Assembly: GCA_963678705.1 (NCBI GenBank)
Contig: OY783214.1
Coordinates: 2,914,001 to 2,978,000 of the forward strand
Length of the DNA stretch: 64,000 nt
Source: Panorpa germanica
Taxonomy: Eukaryota > Arthropoda > Insecta > Mecoptera > Panorpidae
Direction of reading: 5' to 3'
Shown here piece by piece: positions 20,903-32,097 of the stretch (position 1 is its first letter; each line of letters begins with the position of its first letter). Position numbers and translations under genes: made by a program. The notes under the pieces are model-generated. The model was not told the DNA's origin and did not search any database. It saw only the letters and a program-made list of their open reading frames with translations.

Positions 20903-21927
20903 ACATAAGAAAATAAATAATTTTAAACAAAAATCATAGTACGGAAAATAAAATTAAAAAAATATAACACACTGATTATTTATTGATTTGCATAGCATAA
21001 ATTATAAAGCATCTCTGAACTATAGTGCGGTAAACGTAAGTCTGAATTCAAATTTTCGAACAGTACGACGGCAATTTTGATAACATTGCATTCTATTTGG
21101 TGTTATGTTACTAATCTCTCGTGATATAACAAAATTCGCAGCCACCGGGTTTTGTAGAAAAGAATTTTTTTTTCCCGCAATTTACTCGAAAACTGTAAAA
21201 GGTATTAAAACAAGTTCCAGATAAATTTTGTAGACCGTTAAATTCTACCTTAATTTTTTTTATTACTTATATTCATGATAGTTTAGTTTTAGACTTATGC
21301 TTATCGGACTACAAGTGAATCTCATTTTTACAATACTTGATTTTAATTTTGAAATTTTATTCTGTCGGTTAGATTTGCATTTTTGCGGTGCATATTACAA
21401 ACATTGTTTAAACTATTTTTTTCAAATTTTTTATTAGTCGGATAAATCCCTTGTACAAACGATACCCAAAACTAAAAATGCATGATTCTATAACGGGTTT
21501 CTCCGAATAAATTACCTTTAACAAAATTTGCAAATCCTCAACCCTTTGGTTTAATTGTAGATTTAAAATAAATTCTTTGTAAATAGATATAACAATAAAA
21601 TTATATACTTTTGTTGAGATATTAAAAGATTAAGTTATATCTATTATAAAGCATTGCATACGAAAATCTTTGTACTATATACTTTTTATAAATAAATTAT
21701 TATTGAAACAGTTAAATAAGAACATATATATTTATATATAATAAAAGCATATATAAAACTATTAAACGATTTTTAGTTTTCTATTAAATTTCATCAGTTT
21801 TTAGGCTTTTCAATTAATTTATATATTTCGGTGCCAATAATAATAATAATAAAAGGATATATGTGTTTCCTGAGACAATAGCATAAATGTGTTTTATTTT
21901 ATGAAAGCAATACATGTGAAATAAGTA
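20903..21927. other. Intergenic, nothing recognised
   Basis: AT-rich sequence between the septin 3' region and the next TIR element. No open frame, RNA gene or repeat that I can support. Confidence 0.5.
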
Positions 21928-22316
21928 GGGTCCGGATTTATACGCAATAAAAATCTTTGAATATGTGCATATAATATGTATTTATGTTTGGGAATTATGC
22001 AAGCAAAAAATGGATAAATATGAAAGTGAAACTAAAAGTCTAAGCTTACCAAACTATGGTGCTCGTATAAATAAATGTATAATGGTGATTCTGCTTATAA
22101 TTTACTTTCGCTATCGAAAGTCGTAAACAGCTAGTAACCACCTAAAATAAAAAAATCCAGTCGCTAACACTTAATATAGAAGAATTAAATTAAAATATGT
22201 AAAAACGAGATAGATATGCATTTTCCCTAAAATATGTAAAGTAAAAGTTTTCTAATCCATTCATTTTGACCTAAAACATAAAAACAAATATACAATGGTA
22301 TATAAATCCGGGCCTC
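21928..22316. mobile_element. TIR element (CCGGATTTATA ends)
   Basis: Left end AGGGTCCGGATTTATACG and right end GTATATAAATCCGGGCCTCC form an imperfect ~16-bp inverted repeat ~390 bp apart. There is no coding frame. A single similar motif (aggtccggatttgaggg) occurs at about 29029 in a CCS intron, which may mark another decayed copy. Confidence 0.45.
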
Positions 22317-22549
22317 CTTGTAAGAAATATTTCTTTCCTTCTTTACTTTTAAATACATATAAGTTCTACTTAGACTTAGGGTTAATAAATTACTGTGACA
22401 TCTTTAATTATAAGATAATATAATACGTAACCGTACAATGTAGATATAACCCAAAACTTCAAATTAATCCAATTTAAAATGACGGAGCTAAAGAATACAT
22501 CGTTTGAAAAAATGATGTTTTGAGAAAAATGTCTAAACCTATTTCATAT

Positions 22550-22990
22550 AAGGTAGTTCACTACCAAAATCACAGAATTTGATAAAATTTAAAAATGATA
22601 TAAATTTTAACAATCCGTGAACCAAGATAATAATACTTAAGATATAGAAGTCATATTTAAGATGTAGAAGACCTACAAAGCATAAAAAGGCATCGCTTTA
22701 TCGTATATCTCGAGAACGGTTCTACAGATGTTTTTTTAAAAACAGATATATAATTATATAACTGGGTCCATTGTAGAGGAATAAATTAGAATTTTTTTGA
22801 GTGTTCTTCAAAATGTTTGACCCAAATGTTTGATTGCGATGTAGTAGTTGTATGCGTTAGCATGTGAAGTGCATACTTATCTCTGGTCCATACGAGTATA
22901 GTCTTCGAAAAAAGAAAATACTATCTTGTATTGAGTGTTTCTACTTAATATACCACTATACTTTTGCCTTACATTATCACTAGTAATTCT
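22550..22990. mobile_element. AAGGTAGT-family TIR element
   Basis: It begins AAGGTAGTTCACTA and ends with the inverse of the septin-intron copy: 'actatacttttgccttacat' followed by 'tcactagta'. It is 441 bp and more diverged than the copy at 18029. The remaining DNA to 23516 is AT-rich, with a run of TATA/ACATAT dinucleotides (about 23100-23150). Confidence 0.5.
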
Positions 22991-23516
22991 TGTAAGTATA
23001 AAAAACATTTGAAATCAAAGCAGAAAAAATTAAAGGAAAATAATTTGTCACAGTGATATTAGGTACCTTTTAAAAAGCAAATAAGTTATATAAAATAAGT
23101 ATATACGAGTATATATATGAGTATACATATACATATATCTCGTATCCTACATATAAAATAACGTATATAATATTTTGCTACTAATGTTTTATATGAAATA
23201 GCAAGATTTAAAAATGTATAATATAATTGAAATGTATCTCCTATTTTAGTCTTACAAATATATATATTTGAATACAAATTTAGAGATTTATTACAACTAA
23301 TTTGTAATGTATGCTAGACTAGTGCAGAGGTGCACTTTAGGCAGAGGAGCATTGCATAGTGCATAGAGTTAAGACAAGCAGCTTATCAGCAGGCTATAGC
23401 TGTCAATATCAGGACAGGACTTGTCTGCCCCTCCCTCCCTTCCCCTCAATAATTAAGGAGCAATTTTGTAATATATCACTTAATAAATCTTTTATTTATT
23501 TGCTCTTTTCATTAAA

Positions 23517-25521
23517 TTACATTAAAATTTCAAATAAAATTATTAGTAACAATAAATAATATGTTAACAATGTAGGTTTGTTTATAAAACCATTACTGTA
23601 TACGTTTCTACCACATAAACTTAAGAAGACGCTGTTACAAACGGTACCGTCACAGTTTGAACATGGCTCTCCTAATTGATAGACTTCTTCATTAATTTCT
23701 TGCACCACATCATAATTACAAATCAGGCGATATCCTTTTGGGTTAACCATGCGAAAAGCGGCACATCCAACTTTCTTTGCATTGGCCCAAATTAATTGGG
23801 AAAAATCATTACTTTTAGACGCGGGTAATTTTCTGAGATCGTCTGTTGTGTAATTTACTCCCTCTGTCCACCTTAAAATTCATTACGATTAACTATACAT
23901 ATATAGGGCCCAACGGTCAAATAAAGAAAACAACGTTTTTAAGTCATTACTTCAAGATGGAGGATCCCAAATTAGTCGAACGACAAAACTGTGATATCCA
24001 ATTAAATAAATATTCAATATCTGAATTAAATTTTGCAATGTTATATTTTTCTATGCGACATATTTTTCATATGCGACGACAAAGGAGGATTGTGATTGTT
24101 TTTTAGGGGTCGATTATTTAATTGTTGATTGAAATACTTGTTATAAAATGTATATTGGCGTTTCTATTTTATGAAATATCTAAATGTTGACGAAGATAGC
24201 AATTCAAAATTTGAATGGTGGTTTTAGCAGTACAGATGTCGGCCATACTTATGACGTAACATGTCGCACTATTAAGGTATAGGTCAGTTATTTGTTAAGT
24301 ATGCTATCTCCTTTATGCTCTGTTGTATAAAAGAGATGACAAGTAGTGTCAGGTCCGCAGATGTCTTGGAATTTTCTATAACGTTGATTTAATTTAATAA
24401 TTAAAGTGAAAAAATGACTATTTGAATTGTTAATATCTACTAAAATATAAGGAGTTATTACAAAATAATTGGATATTTGAGGTCATGGTAGCCAACATTA
24501 TCAATATATTGCATAGTGTAGCCCATTTTAAAATGCAAATACTAATATGAAATTTAAAATCAGTCTCATCAACTCAGGACTTTTTAGATTCGTGTAAGAC
24601 GGGAACATTTATTTACACACACAATAAGTGAACACATAATATATAGTGTACATACCAATCTCTAATAACTAATGATGCAAACTCGCTTGGAAATATTGAG
24701 CTTATCTTTTGCCCAATATTTTGTCCTTGAGTTCGTACTACTGGAAAGGCATCGTCAGTTAAATATTTTCTGCATGGATCTTTTCCTTGTAAACATTGAT
24801 TTCCCCAGCGCATTGCGGAAGTCGCTAAAGTAATAATATTATAGCTTATAATAGAGATAGAATTGTCTCTAGTTTCATAGAAGGTTTAAAATTAAATGTT
24901 CTGTAAATGTAATGTTTAACAGCTCAAATATGAACTTGGGAGTTATTTATAAACGATATAAAGATTTTATAAGAATGTTCATTGTAATTTAGTCCACGCA
25001 TGCCTGTTTGTACACAAAAGCCGAATATTCGGAACCAAACATACGGTTTATGTGACAGGTTTAACTATGCTGATCGCCTTTACAGGTAATCCAGAGCGCA
25101 AATGTAAGAGTCTGGTCATAACTACCTAAATGAGTGTCCCAGTTTATAAAGTTCATTCCAGCGGCGTCTCCAATCACCTGATTTCCGGCAATTCTATTGC
25201 GCAATCCATTGTGTGTGCTTACAATTTGAGCTATAATATCGGATGTTATTTTAATGGAAGTGTCTCCCCTTAATAAACATTGCGATCCTAAGGAGTCGTC
25301 TCTGTACAGACACAAAGTATGTCGAGTATTTCCACACGACATAGCTTGGCTGCAGTAGTTGACACATAGTGCAAATTCTAAAAAGAATTATTTATAATTG
25401 TGTTCAATATCTTTCAAAAATGTTTATATCAATTTCAAAGAAGGGAAATCGAGGGTTAGTAACACTAGAGATTATTACCTGTAAATAGAGTAAAGAGAAT
25501 AAGCAGGTTAATTATGTTCAT
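23517..25521 (-). CDS. Secreted CAP/antigen-5-like protein with hydrophobic C-terminal tail
   Basis: Four minus-strand exons (25521-25479, 25377-25126, 24824-24656, 23871-23517) join in phase to 272 residues. The N-terminus (MNIINLLILF...) is a signal peptide. The CAP domain of the CRISP/antigen 5/PR-1 superfamily follows: NYCSQ and HTLC cysteines, a THNGLR segment where the family has EHNxxR, INWDTHLATSAMRWGNQC, a GQNIG block, and LIWANAKKVGC, then CNYD. The usual HFTQxVW motif reads NDFSQLIWA, so a conserved histidine is missing. After a CxxC-containing cysteine cluster the protein ends in LLTYYLLLLIILFEIL, a hydrophobic tail like a GPI-anchor signal or membrane anchor. I chose the donor at 25126 because it restores the family W-x10-W spacing; a downstream donor at 25084 would add 14 residues. 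Members include venom allergens, but most are not venom proteins and no venom role is shown here. Confidence 0.85.
24086..24528 (+). mobile_element. MITE-1, old subfamily copy in CAP-gene intron
   Basis: Diverged but collinear with MITE-1: 'ggggtcgattatttaattgt', 'atctaaatgttgacgaagat', 'gtcggccatacttatgacgt', 'tttaataattaaagtg', 'tatcaatatattgcatagtg', ending GTAGCCCATTTT. It is shorter than the main subfamily and shares 'tgctctgttgtataaaagag' with the copy at 49032-49480. It lies in intron 3 of the CAP gene. Confidence 0.65.
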
Positions 25522-26245
25522 TTTAGTTTATAATCAAAATTAAACGGATTTGAGATTTATAACTTGTTTAATACTTCATATCAAGTGTGCATATTGATGA
25601 ATTTATTTAAATTGAAAACAACATCCTCAGAATCAATTATCGAGTCATCTGCTTCACAAATAGTTCAATTACTTTTTGAGCTCAGATCTAGGTAATAAAC
25701 AAGGTAGAACTAGATAATAAATATATAAATATGATAATAATATATTTTAAAATTGAACATTTTTCCCATCATGCATTTATGTTTCATATCTTTCTGTAAA
25801 AATCAGTTGAGGTAAACTTACAAACAAAAATGGAAACTTCATTAAAAGATATCTTCATGTTTATTGTTGTATTTGATTTTGTAAGATTTATTGAAGTTTC
25901 TAGACATTTCTAGATATAGCAGATTGTAGCAGATGTAGTTTGTTGTTTCTAGATGATTGATTATTTCTGTCAATTTATGTTATAATGATAATTTATAGTT
26001 GCAAAGATTGGCAAATACCATAAGTGTTTAAATTACGTGACTACTCTCAGATATATTTGCATAGTAATTATTTAATTTTCAGGTTATCCCCGTATGATTT
26101 AGTAATTTTGCCTATAATGTAACTCTTCATGTTATAAACACTCAGTTTTGCATAATCACTTGTATATACCCACATGTATAATCTTTTGTTATCATTATTC
26201 GAATGAACTTTATTACGAGTTTTTTTTTCTAAAAAAAAAGCAAAT
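25522..26245. other. Divergent intergenic, CAP gene / CCS
   Basis: The CAP gene and CCS start on opposite strands about 725 bp apart. The DNA is AT-rich. I see no MITE and no identifiable regulatory element, though homopolymer runs (T then A, 26220-26240) sit just before the CCS start. Confidence 0.4.
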
Positions 26246-29200
26246 ATGAAGGATATAGAGAAGGTACTTTTTTTTTATTTTGTAAAGTTAAGTAGTTTTT
26301 GTATCTGCTTATATTTATATAATTAATTTCTATAAGGTAATGTATAAGTTCTAATATATGTCATACTTATACCTAGTTGTTTTTTCTTAATGTATGATAA
26401 GATTTTCTCGTTTACTTATTTTAAACAGGTTCTTGATATTTTAGATTGAATTTGCTGTACAAATGACATGTAATTCTTGTGTTGAAGCAATTAAATCGAG
26501 TCTCATTGATTGTGGGGAAATCGAAGTTATATTTGAAAAATCACTAGTAATTGTCAAGACAGAACGTCCATGGGTTGAAGTTCAACAAAAAATTGAAAGT
26601 ACTGGTAGGCGAGCTATTCTGCAAGGTTTTGGAGGTAAAGATATCATAATATCAGTGAGCTAAAGTGTAATTCATATCGGCTATTTTCAAATGAAGTATC
26701 TCATTTTTTTTAACTCTTTCATACAAACATGTATGCATTGCCTATTTTCCCTCTTCTTAAAATCATATTAACTTTTGTTTTGGTGCTATTTTATTTTAAA
26801 ATTCACAAACCAAGCAATATTAATTTATAGTACGATGTTAGTAGCGCCATAATATTTAACGCATATTGTAAATTTAAAGCTCACCCTTTTATTTTGTGAC
26901 AATGATAATAAAAAATATTTGAAATCATTTGTTGCCCTAGCAACAGCCCTACGCAAAAGTTATTAAAAAGTAAATAAAAATACTATCCAATTTAAACGTA
27001 TCTCAAGAAATGAGATGTAAAATTATCAAAAATCTAGAAATGTATGTCTAAATCGCCTAATGCGGCAAGTGAACTTTTTTTTGACTAATTTTAATTAAGT
27101 AAATAAAGTTTTCTTTCGCAATACCAGAGGGCCTATATATCTATAGCGCGTCCTACCTTATAAATAAAAATAGTTATTATCAATCTGATAAGGGGACTTA
27201 ATTTCCTACAATTTTTTGTATACAACATTTACAAAATTGTTGTATAATTCGTACAATTGTGTATACTACTACAATGAATTATAAAGAAATTTAATTTTTA
27301 ACTATTAACCAATTCGTAAGATGCATGGCACACTTATACCTCCTGATCATTGTTATAATGTCATTACAAAAACAGTTTTTTAAAATGAAACTTATCAAAA
27401 TAAATAATATTAAAATAAAAAAATTAAAAATACACTAAATCATTGTAACATATAATAATATACTATAAGTATCATTTCAGTTTCTTACGCCATAAAAATG
27501 TTTTTAGATTTTTTTAAATTATTTACAAATATACAAGCATACGAGGATGAATTTGTTGTACTTGACTGTAAAGCTCGTTTTGGGTATTTATCTCCAGGGT
27601 TAGCGGCTGTGGCTATGATGAGTGGTTCAGGAGTAAATGGTGTTGTAAGATTCACACAAACTCGTCCAGAAAGTTTTGACTCTCGTGGTGGGTGCCTGGT
27701 GGATGGAGTATTGGATGGCTTATCCCCAGGGAAACACGGGTTACACATCCATGAATGTGGGGACATTTCTCAGGTTAATTCTATATATATTTTGCTAAAA
27801 AATAGTCGATTATAATTGAGTTTGACTTCTTTACATGTTGACAAAAAATTGCTGCCTAGCTATAATGTATGGTTTGATAACTGATATCCGCGACTATTTC
27901 GTTGCTACTTAAATAGAATATAAAGAAAGTAAATTATTCAGCTCTTCCATCAAATAGGTGAAAACATTAGCAACACCTTACCAGAAATCACGATACAAAT
28001 TGAATCTTTATAACATTAATAGTGAATTCACTATTAATGTAAGTTCGTGCTTTGAATTAATTACGAAGAAATTCTATTGAAATTTTAGTCGCCTTGAATT
28101 TCATTTAAAATCTTAGCCAAACCGATTAGGAGCAGAACATTTATTAATTTTGTTTTATTAAAGGGATGTGACAGCGTTGGTGGTCATTACAATCCTTTAG
28201 GTGTGAGACACGGTCCTCCAGATGCTGGAGTATCTGAAAGACATATAGGTGATCTAGGAAATGTTAATGCTGATGAAGAAGGAAGAGCGACATTCAGATT
28301 TAAAGATAATTTAATTGAGGTAAATCTTTTATAAACACTTTTTTGGGACAACATCGCTAAGACACCTAAATTTTAAGGGACTTTTACAAAATGGTCCATT
28401 CTTTCTACAAGATCCAGACCTTTTAATCGATTAGATCTGATCTTGATCAATTTGTTTCAGACTCAAACGAACTCAAAGTGGTCCAAAACACAAATCTAGG
28501 TGGACAAAACTAAAATTGTTTTTGCGCTCTAGCCATTTAACGTTTTCAACAATTAATAACTAATATTATAATTGTATTTAGTCCATTTTTCCTTGATCTT
28601 TAGAAAGGTCTTTTTATATCATGGCGGTGTTCTCCCTTAACCCTTACTATTAAATTAGTAACTATTACTAGTACTATTAAATTAGTGAGTATATTAGTGA
28701 CGTCAATAAAGTAATTATTTACAGATAAATGACATAATTGGCAGATCGTTAGTAGTAACTGAAAAAGAAGATGATTTTGGAAAATTGGGTTCAGAACAGT
28801 CTCACATTGATGGTAATTCAGGACAGAGGTATTTAATTTATATTACTAGAGGGGTATACAATTATAATTAGTGTGAGTGTCCTTTGACAAGTAAACTGAG
28901 AAAAAGTACATCTAGATAGATAATATGGCATAAACAACACTTAAATTTATAAAAAGATATAAATTTGTAAAGACGTCGTGTTAATATATTATAAAGTGCG
29001 ATAACTTGAAAAGCGAGTATAACCAGGTCCGGATTTGAGGGTTCTACTGCCCCACCTGCCTCCTATATTAAAACGCTGCCTAATAAGCTTATGATTATGT
29101 ATGTACATAATCAATTTAACCTTATAACCAAACCCAGAAGACACAGCAGTCGGTATCAGCATCAATGTTCTCGCCACTTTAATGTAAGAGAATCAATATA

Positions 29201-30535
29201 TGAATTTGCAAATATAAAAGTCATGAGAAAGTTTTCATTTTTAAACGTAGCATTACTTCCATATAACGCAGAATTTCCTATACAACAGATTGTGAATATA
29301 ATTAAAAAAATGTTGGTCCAATGCTACACGTAAAATTGAACACCGATGGTGGTGATTTACCCGAGGAAACTCACTGTAAATTTATGGATCCATGATCGTT
29401 ATATCGAGTTTTTACTGTATTATGATTTGAATTTTCACTTTCCTTTTTATTTCGTGTTAACGTAATGTGTATTATATTTAAATTTTTATTCTTTATTAAC
29501 AAGAGAGAAAGGAAGACTCTCCGACTGTGGTTGCATAGGGGTTCTATATACATATTTACCTAAGCCACACTGATTATAATTGATTTACACCTAACCCTCG
29601 TTTTATGCGAATTTTTTATATATATTTTAACACGTTGTACAAAGTAGAAAGAAAGTCTTTTTTGCAGGAATTATTTGTTTTAATACGAAATCCAAAATAA
29701 TTCTACTATATAAAATTTTGAAAAAAGTTTCAAATTTAACGATGTCTTACAAAAATGTTTCTTTATTTTATGTTTTGTAAATGTAATAAAGTAGTAAAGA
29801 TATTAGAGTTTATGAGGGTCAGTATAATTTATCACGCTTTGTAATGAGGATTAAATTATGTTTGTTTCGAGATATTTGTTTAGGATTTGGTTTCATTTGT
29901 TGTTAATTTTAAGTATGGGGAATTTTCCAAAATATCGTATATAAAGCGGATGTTATTGTGGAATCGATCTGTACAAAAAACAAAGGCAAGGCAGATGACA
30001 TTATTAATGAAATCTAATGTAGGTCCAATTGGTATTGAATGTGCGCGCCTGTAAACTCGTGAAAATAAACTTTATTTTTAATAGGAATTATGTTTTTTTA
30101 TGTTTTTATGTAGCATTCCTTCTTTTAATAAAAATATGAATGTAATTTGTAAAAATATTTTGTAGAATTTATATATTACAGTTTTTAGAACAGAATATAA
30201 TTCTCCATTTAGTCTTACACGCTTTTTTATAGATGTGAAGCACATCTTAAATTTTACTATATACAGCATCTATATTTTAACACGGATTTCGTTGGAACGT
30301 ATCTACCGTGTAAAATGAGGTTTAGGTGCATTTTACTTTAAGTAACGTATATATGTTTAATAGGTTGGCTGTTGGCATTATAGCCAGGTCTGCGGGTCTA
30401 TTTCAAAACAATAAGAAAATTTGTGCTTGTGACGGAGTGACATTATGGGACGAGAGAGATAGGCCTCTAGCGGGAGAAGGACGACGCGTCACCCCTGAAG
30501 AAGAGCAATCCACTAAAACGCAATCGAACTTATGA
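26246..30535 (+). CDS. CCS: Copper chaperone for superoxide dismutase (CCS)
   Basis: Six exons (26246-26263, 26445-26634, 27598-27773, 28164-28319, 28725-28828, 30364-30535) join in phase to 271 residues (human 274). CCS loads copper into SOD1 and forms its disulfide in the cytosol and mitochondrial intermembrane space. Domain 1 has the MTCNSC copper site (C15, C18). Domain 2 is SOD-like, with [10 protein letters not shown] and GHYNPLG...RHIGDLGNV carrying zinc-type ligands. Domain 3 keeps the CxC motif in [12 protein letters not shown] (C235, C237). An upstream acceptor at 27538 is also in phase and would add 20 residues ([11 protein letters not shown]...) between domains 1 and 2. I prefer 27598 because its 'tatttatctccag' is a better acceptor and the product [11 protein letters not shown] fits the family. 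The first exon has just six codons. AATAAA lies at 30613. Confidence 0.93.
27030..27090. repeat. CCAGAAAT-family palindromic repeat fragment
   Basis: 'tagaaatgtatgtctaaatc' followed by 'taatgcggcaag' matches the ends of the palindromic elements at 43189-43295 and 51115-51385. It lies in CCS intron 2. No opposite end was found, so it is a solo fragment. Confidence 0.35.
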
Positions 30536-32049
30536 GAAACTATAAACATTTTATAAAATTTTGAAAATATTGATAATGAGACTTATTATTATTGGTGTAT
30601 TACTGTATTTACAATAAAATAATAAATATTTTATTTGGGTTATTTATAAAATTCATTTTTTGAGTATATGATGTTTCTCTTTTTACTTAATTAACTAAAA
30701 ATTGAATAATAACAATATTATTTGATACTCGTATTTAATGGGCATCGAACTAATTTATTAGCGGTTTTTCATTTTTTATTGAGTGTAGTTTATTATAAGT
30801 ATATTAATGTTTTTATTTTTGTTAAATATTCAAAAGTTGTAGAGATGAATAGAATATTCAAAAGTGTCAGATATAATTATTTAAATTTTTTCTGTGTCGC
30901 TTAGTTTTTAACCGTCTTTGACGTCACGGTACGACTGTACGCCAATAAGTAATCTATTTTATCTTCTTATTTCTTTATTATAATAAAGTTTATGTGTTAT
31001 AAGTAGTAAGTGATGTATCACTGATAGTTTATTGGATCTCTTTTACACTCTGTGGACGGTTTTTTATAAAAGAGAAGAGAGTATAGGAATCGGATGTGAC
31101 ATCACACGCAGACTTAGTTTTCTAATTTTGGATTTCTTTATATTATTAGAAACGAAAATGACTGGATAATGGATAATATCGGCTGTTATATTTCGACTTA
31201 TTAAAAAGATAGTTGGACATTTGAGGTTCTGATAAGCAACTTTATCAATACATGTACTATAGTTTTGTAGAAATAAAGACATTTTACAATCCCATTCTTT
31301 ATCATATTTTTAAACCATTTGCGATTTGGTGTGAATCTTGTAACGTCAATTATTTAATATATTAACTTGAACCATTAAAATTGAATATATTTTAAACTGA
31401 AATGCAATAATAACTTTTCTATGAAAATTTTTATGTAATATTTATCAAATTTACTTATATTCTGGCGATATGGGTGAGTTTGTGACATTATATTAGCTGT
31501 AGGTGACATGTACTGCTTTTGCTTACAACTTCACTCTTATTGTGTTGACAGTGGTGGTATACCTCTAGTCCAACTAGAGCAACTATTATATTTAATTATC
31601 TTGGAGAGCAAGCTAAAGTTTAGTTTCTTAAGAATCTGACATGATAGTTCTGTAAGTGTTTTGGTCTTATCTGGCACCAGATAATATATTGTCCTATAGT
31701 AGATGGATATATTACTGAAGGTGGTGGACGGAGCGGGAGTTGTATATATGTGCTCTTGCTTGGTGAGGGGGTTATGTTTGTATGTCATATATAGTTTTTG
31801 TCGTGTTTGTGTATTGAAACATTACGTAATCTCTTAAAACGTCCTTCGCTTTTAAGTGATCTAAATATTGTGCAGAAAACATCTGTTTTGTGCTACTATA
31901 GTTTTGTGATATAATGGTGGCTGACTAATTTACTTAAAAATGATCCAAATAATTGCAAAACGTTGATGAAACGATAATATAGTGTTTGTGTTTTGTTTAT
32001 AATATATGTGAAAACTGTTTACAAAAGGACAGTGTTTTCATTACTATGA
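30536..32049. other. Intergenic CCS / PPP1R37 with MITE-1 remnant
   Basis: A diverged MITE-1 right half lies at about 31060-31296: 'gatgtgacatcacacgcaga', 'ttggacatttgaggttctga', 'caactttatcaatacatgta', ending 'acaatcccatt'. The last few hundred bases before 32050 are probably a 5' UTR or intron of PPP1R37, because 'atgttatcgtttttag' at 32051-32066 looks like a splice acceptor. Short open frames here have no protein features. Confidence 0.45.
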
Positions 32050-32097
32050 ATGTTATCGTTTTTAGGGCAAGTGAGAACTATTTGTACTGGTACTGCA

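Noticed and set aside
25084-25125. CAP exon 2 extending to a donor at 25084
   Set aside because: It is in phase, but inserts 14 residues inside the conserved W-x10-W core. The donor at 25126 restores the family spacing.
31537-31788. 83-codon minus-strand frame before PPP1R37
   Set aside because: Low-complexity Ser/Thr composition and no splice or homology support. It probably lies in the PPP1R37 5' region.
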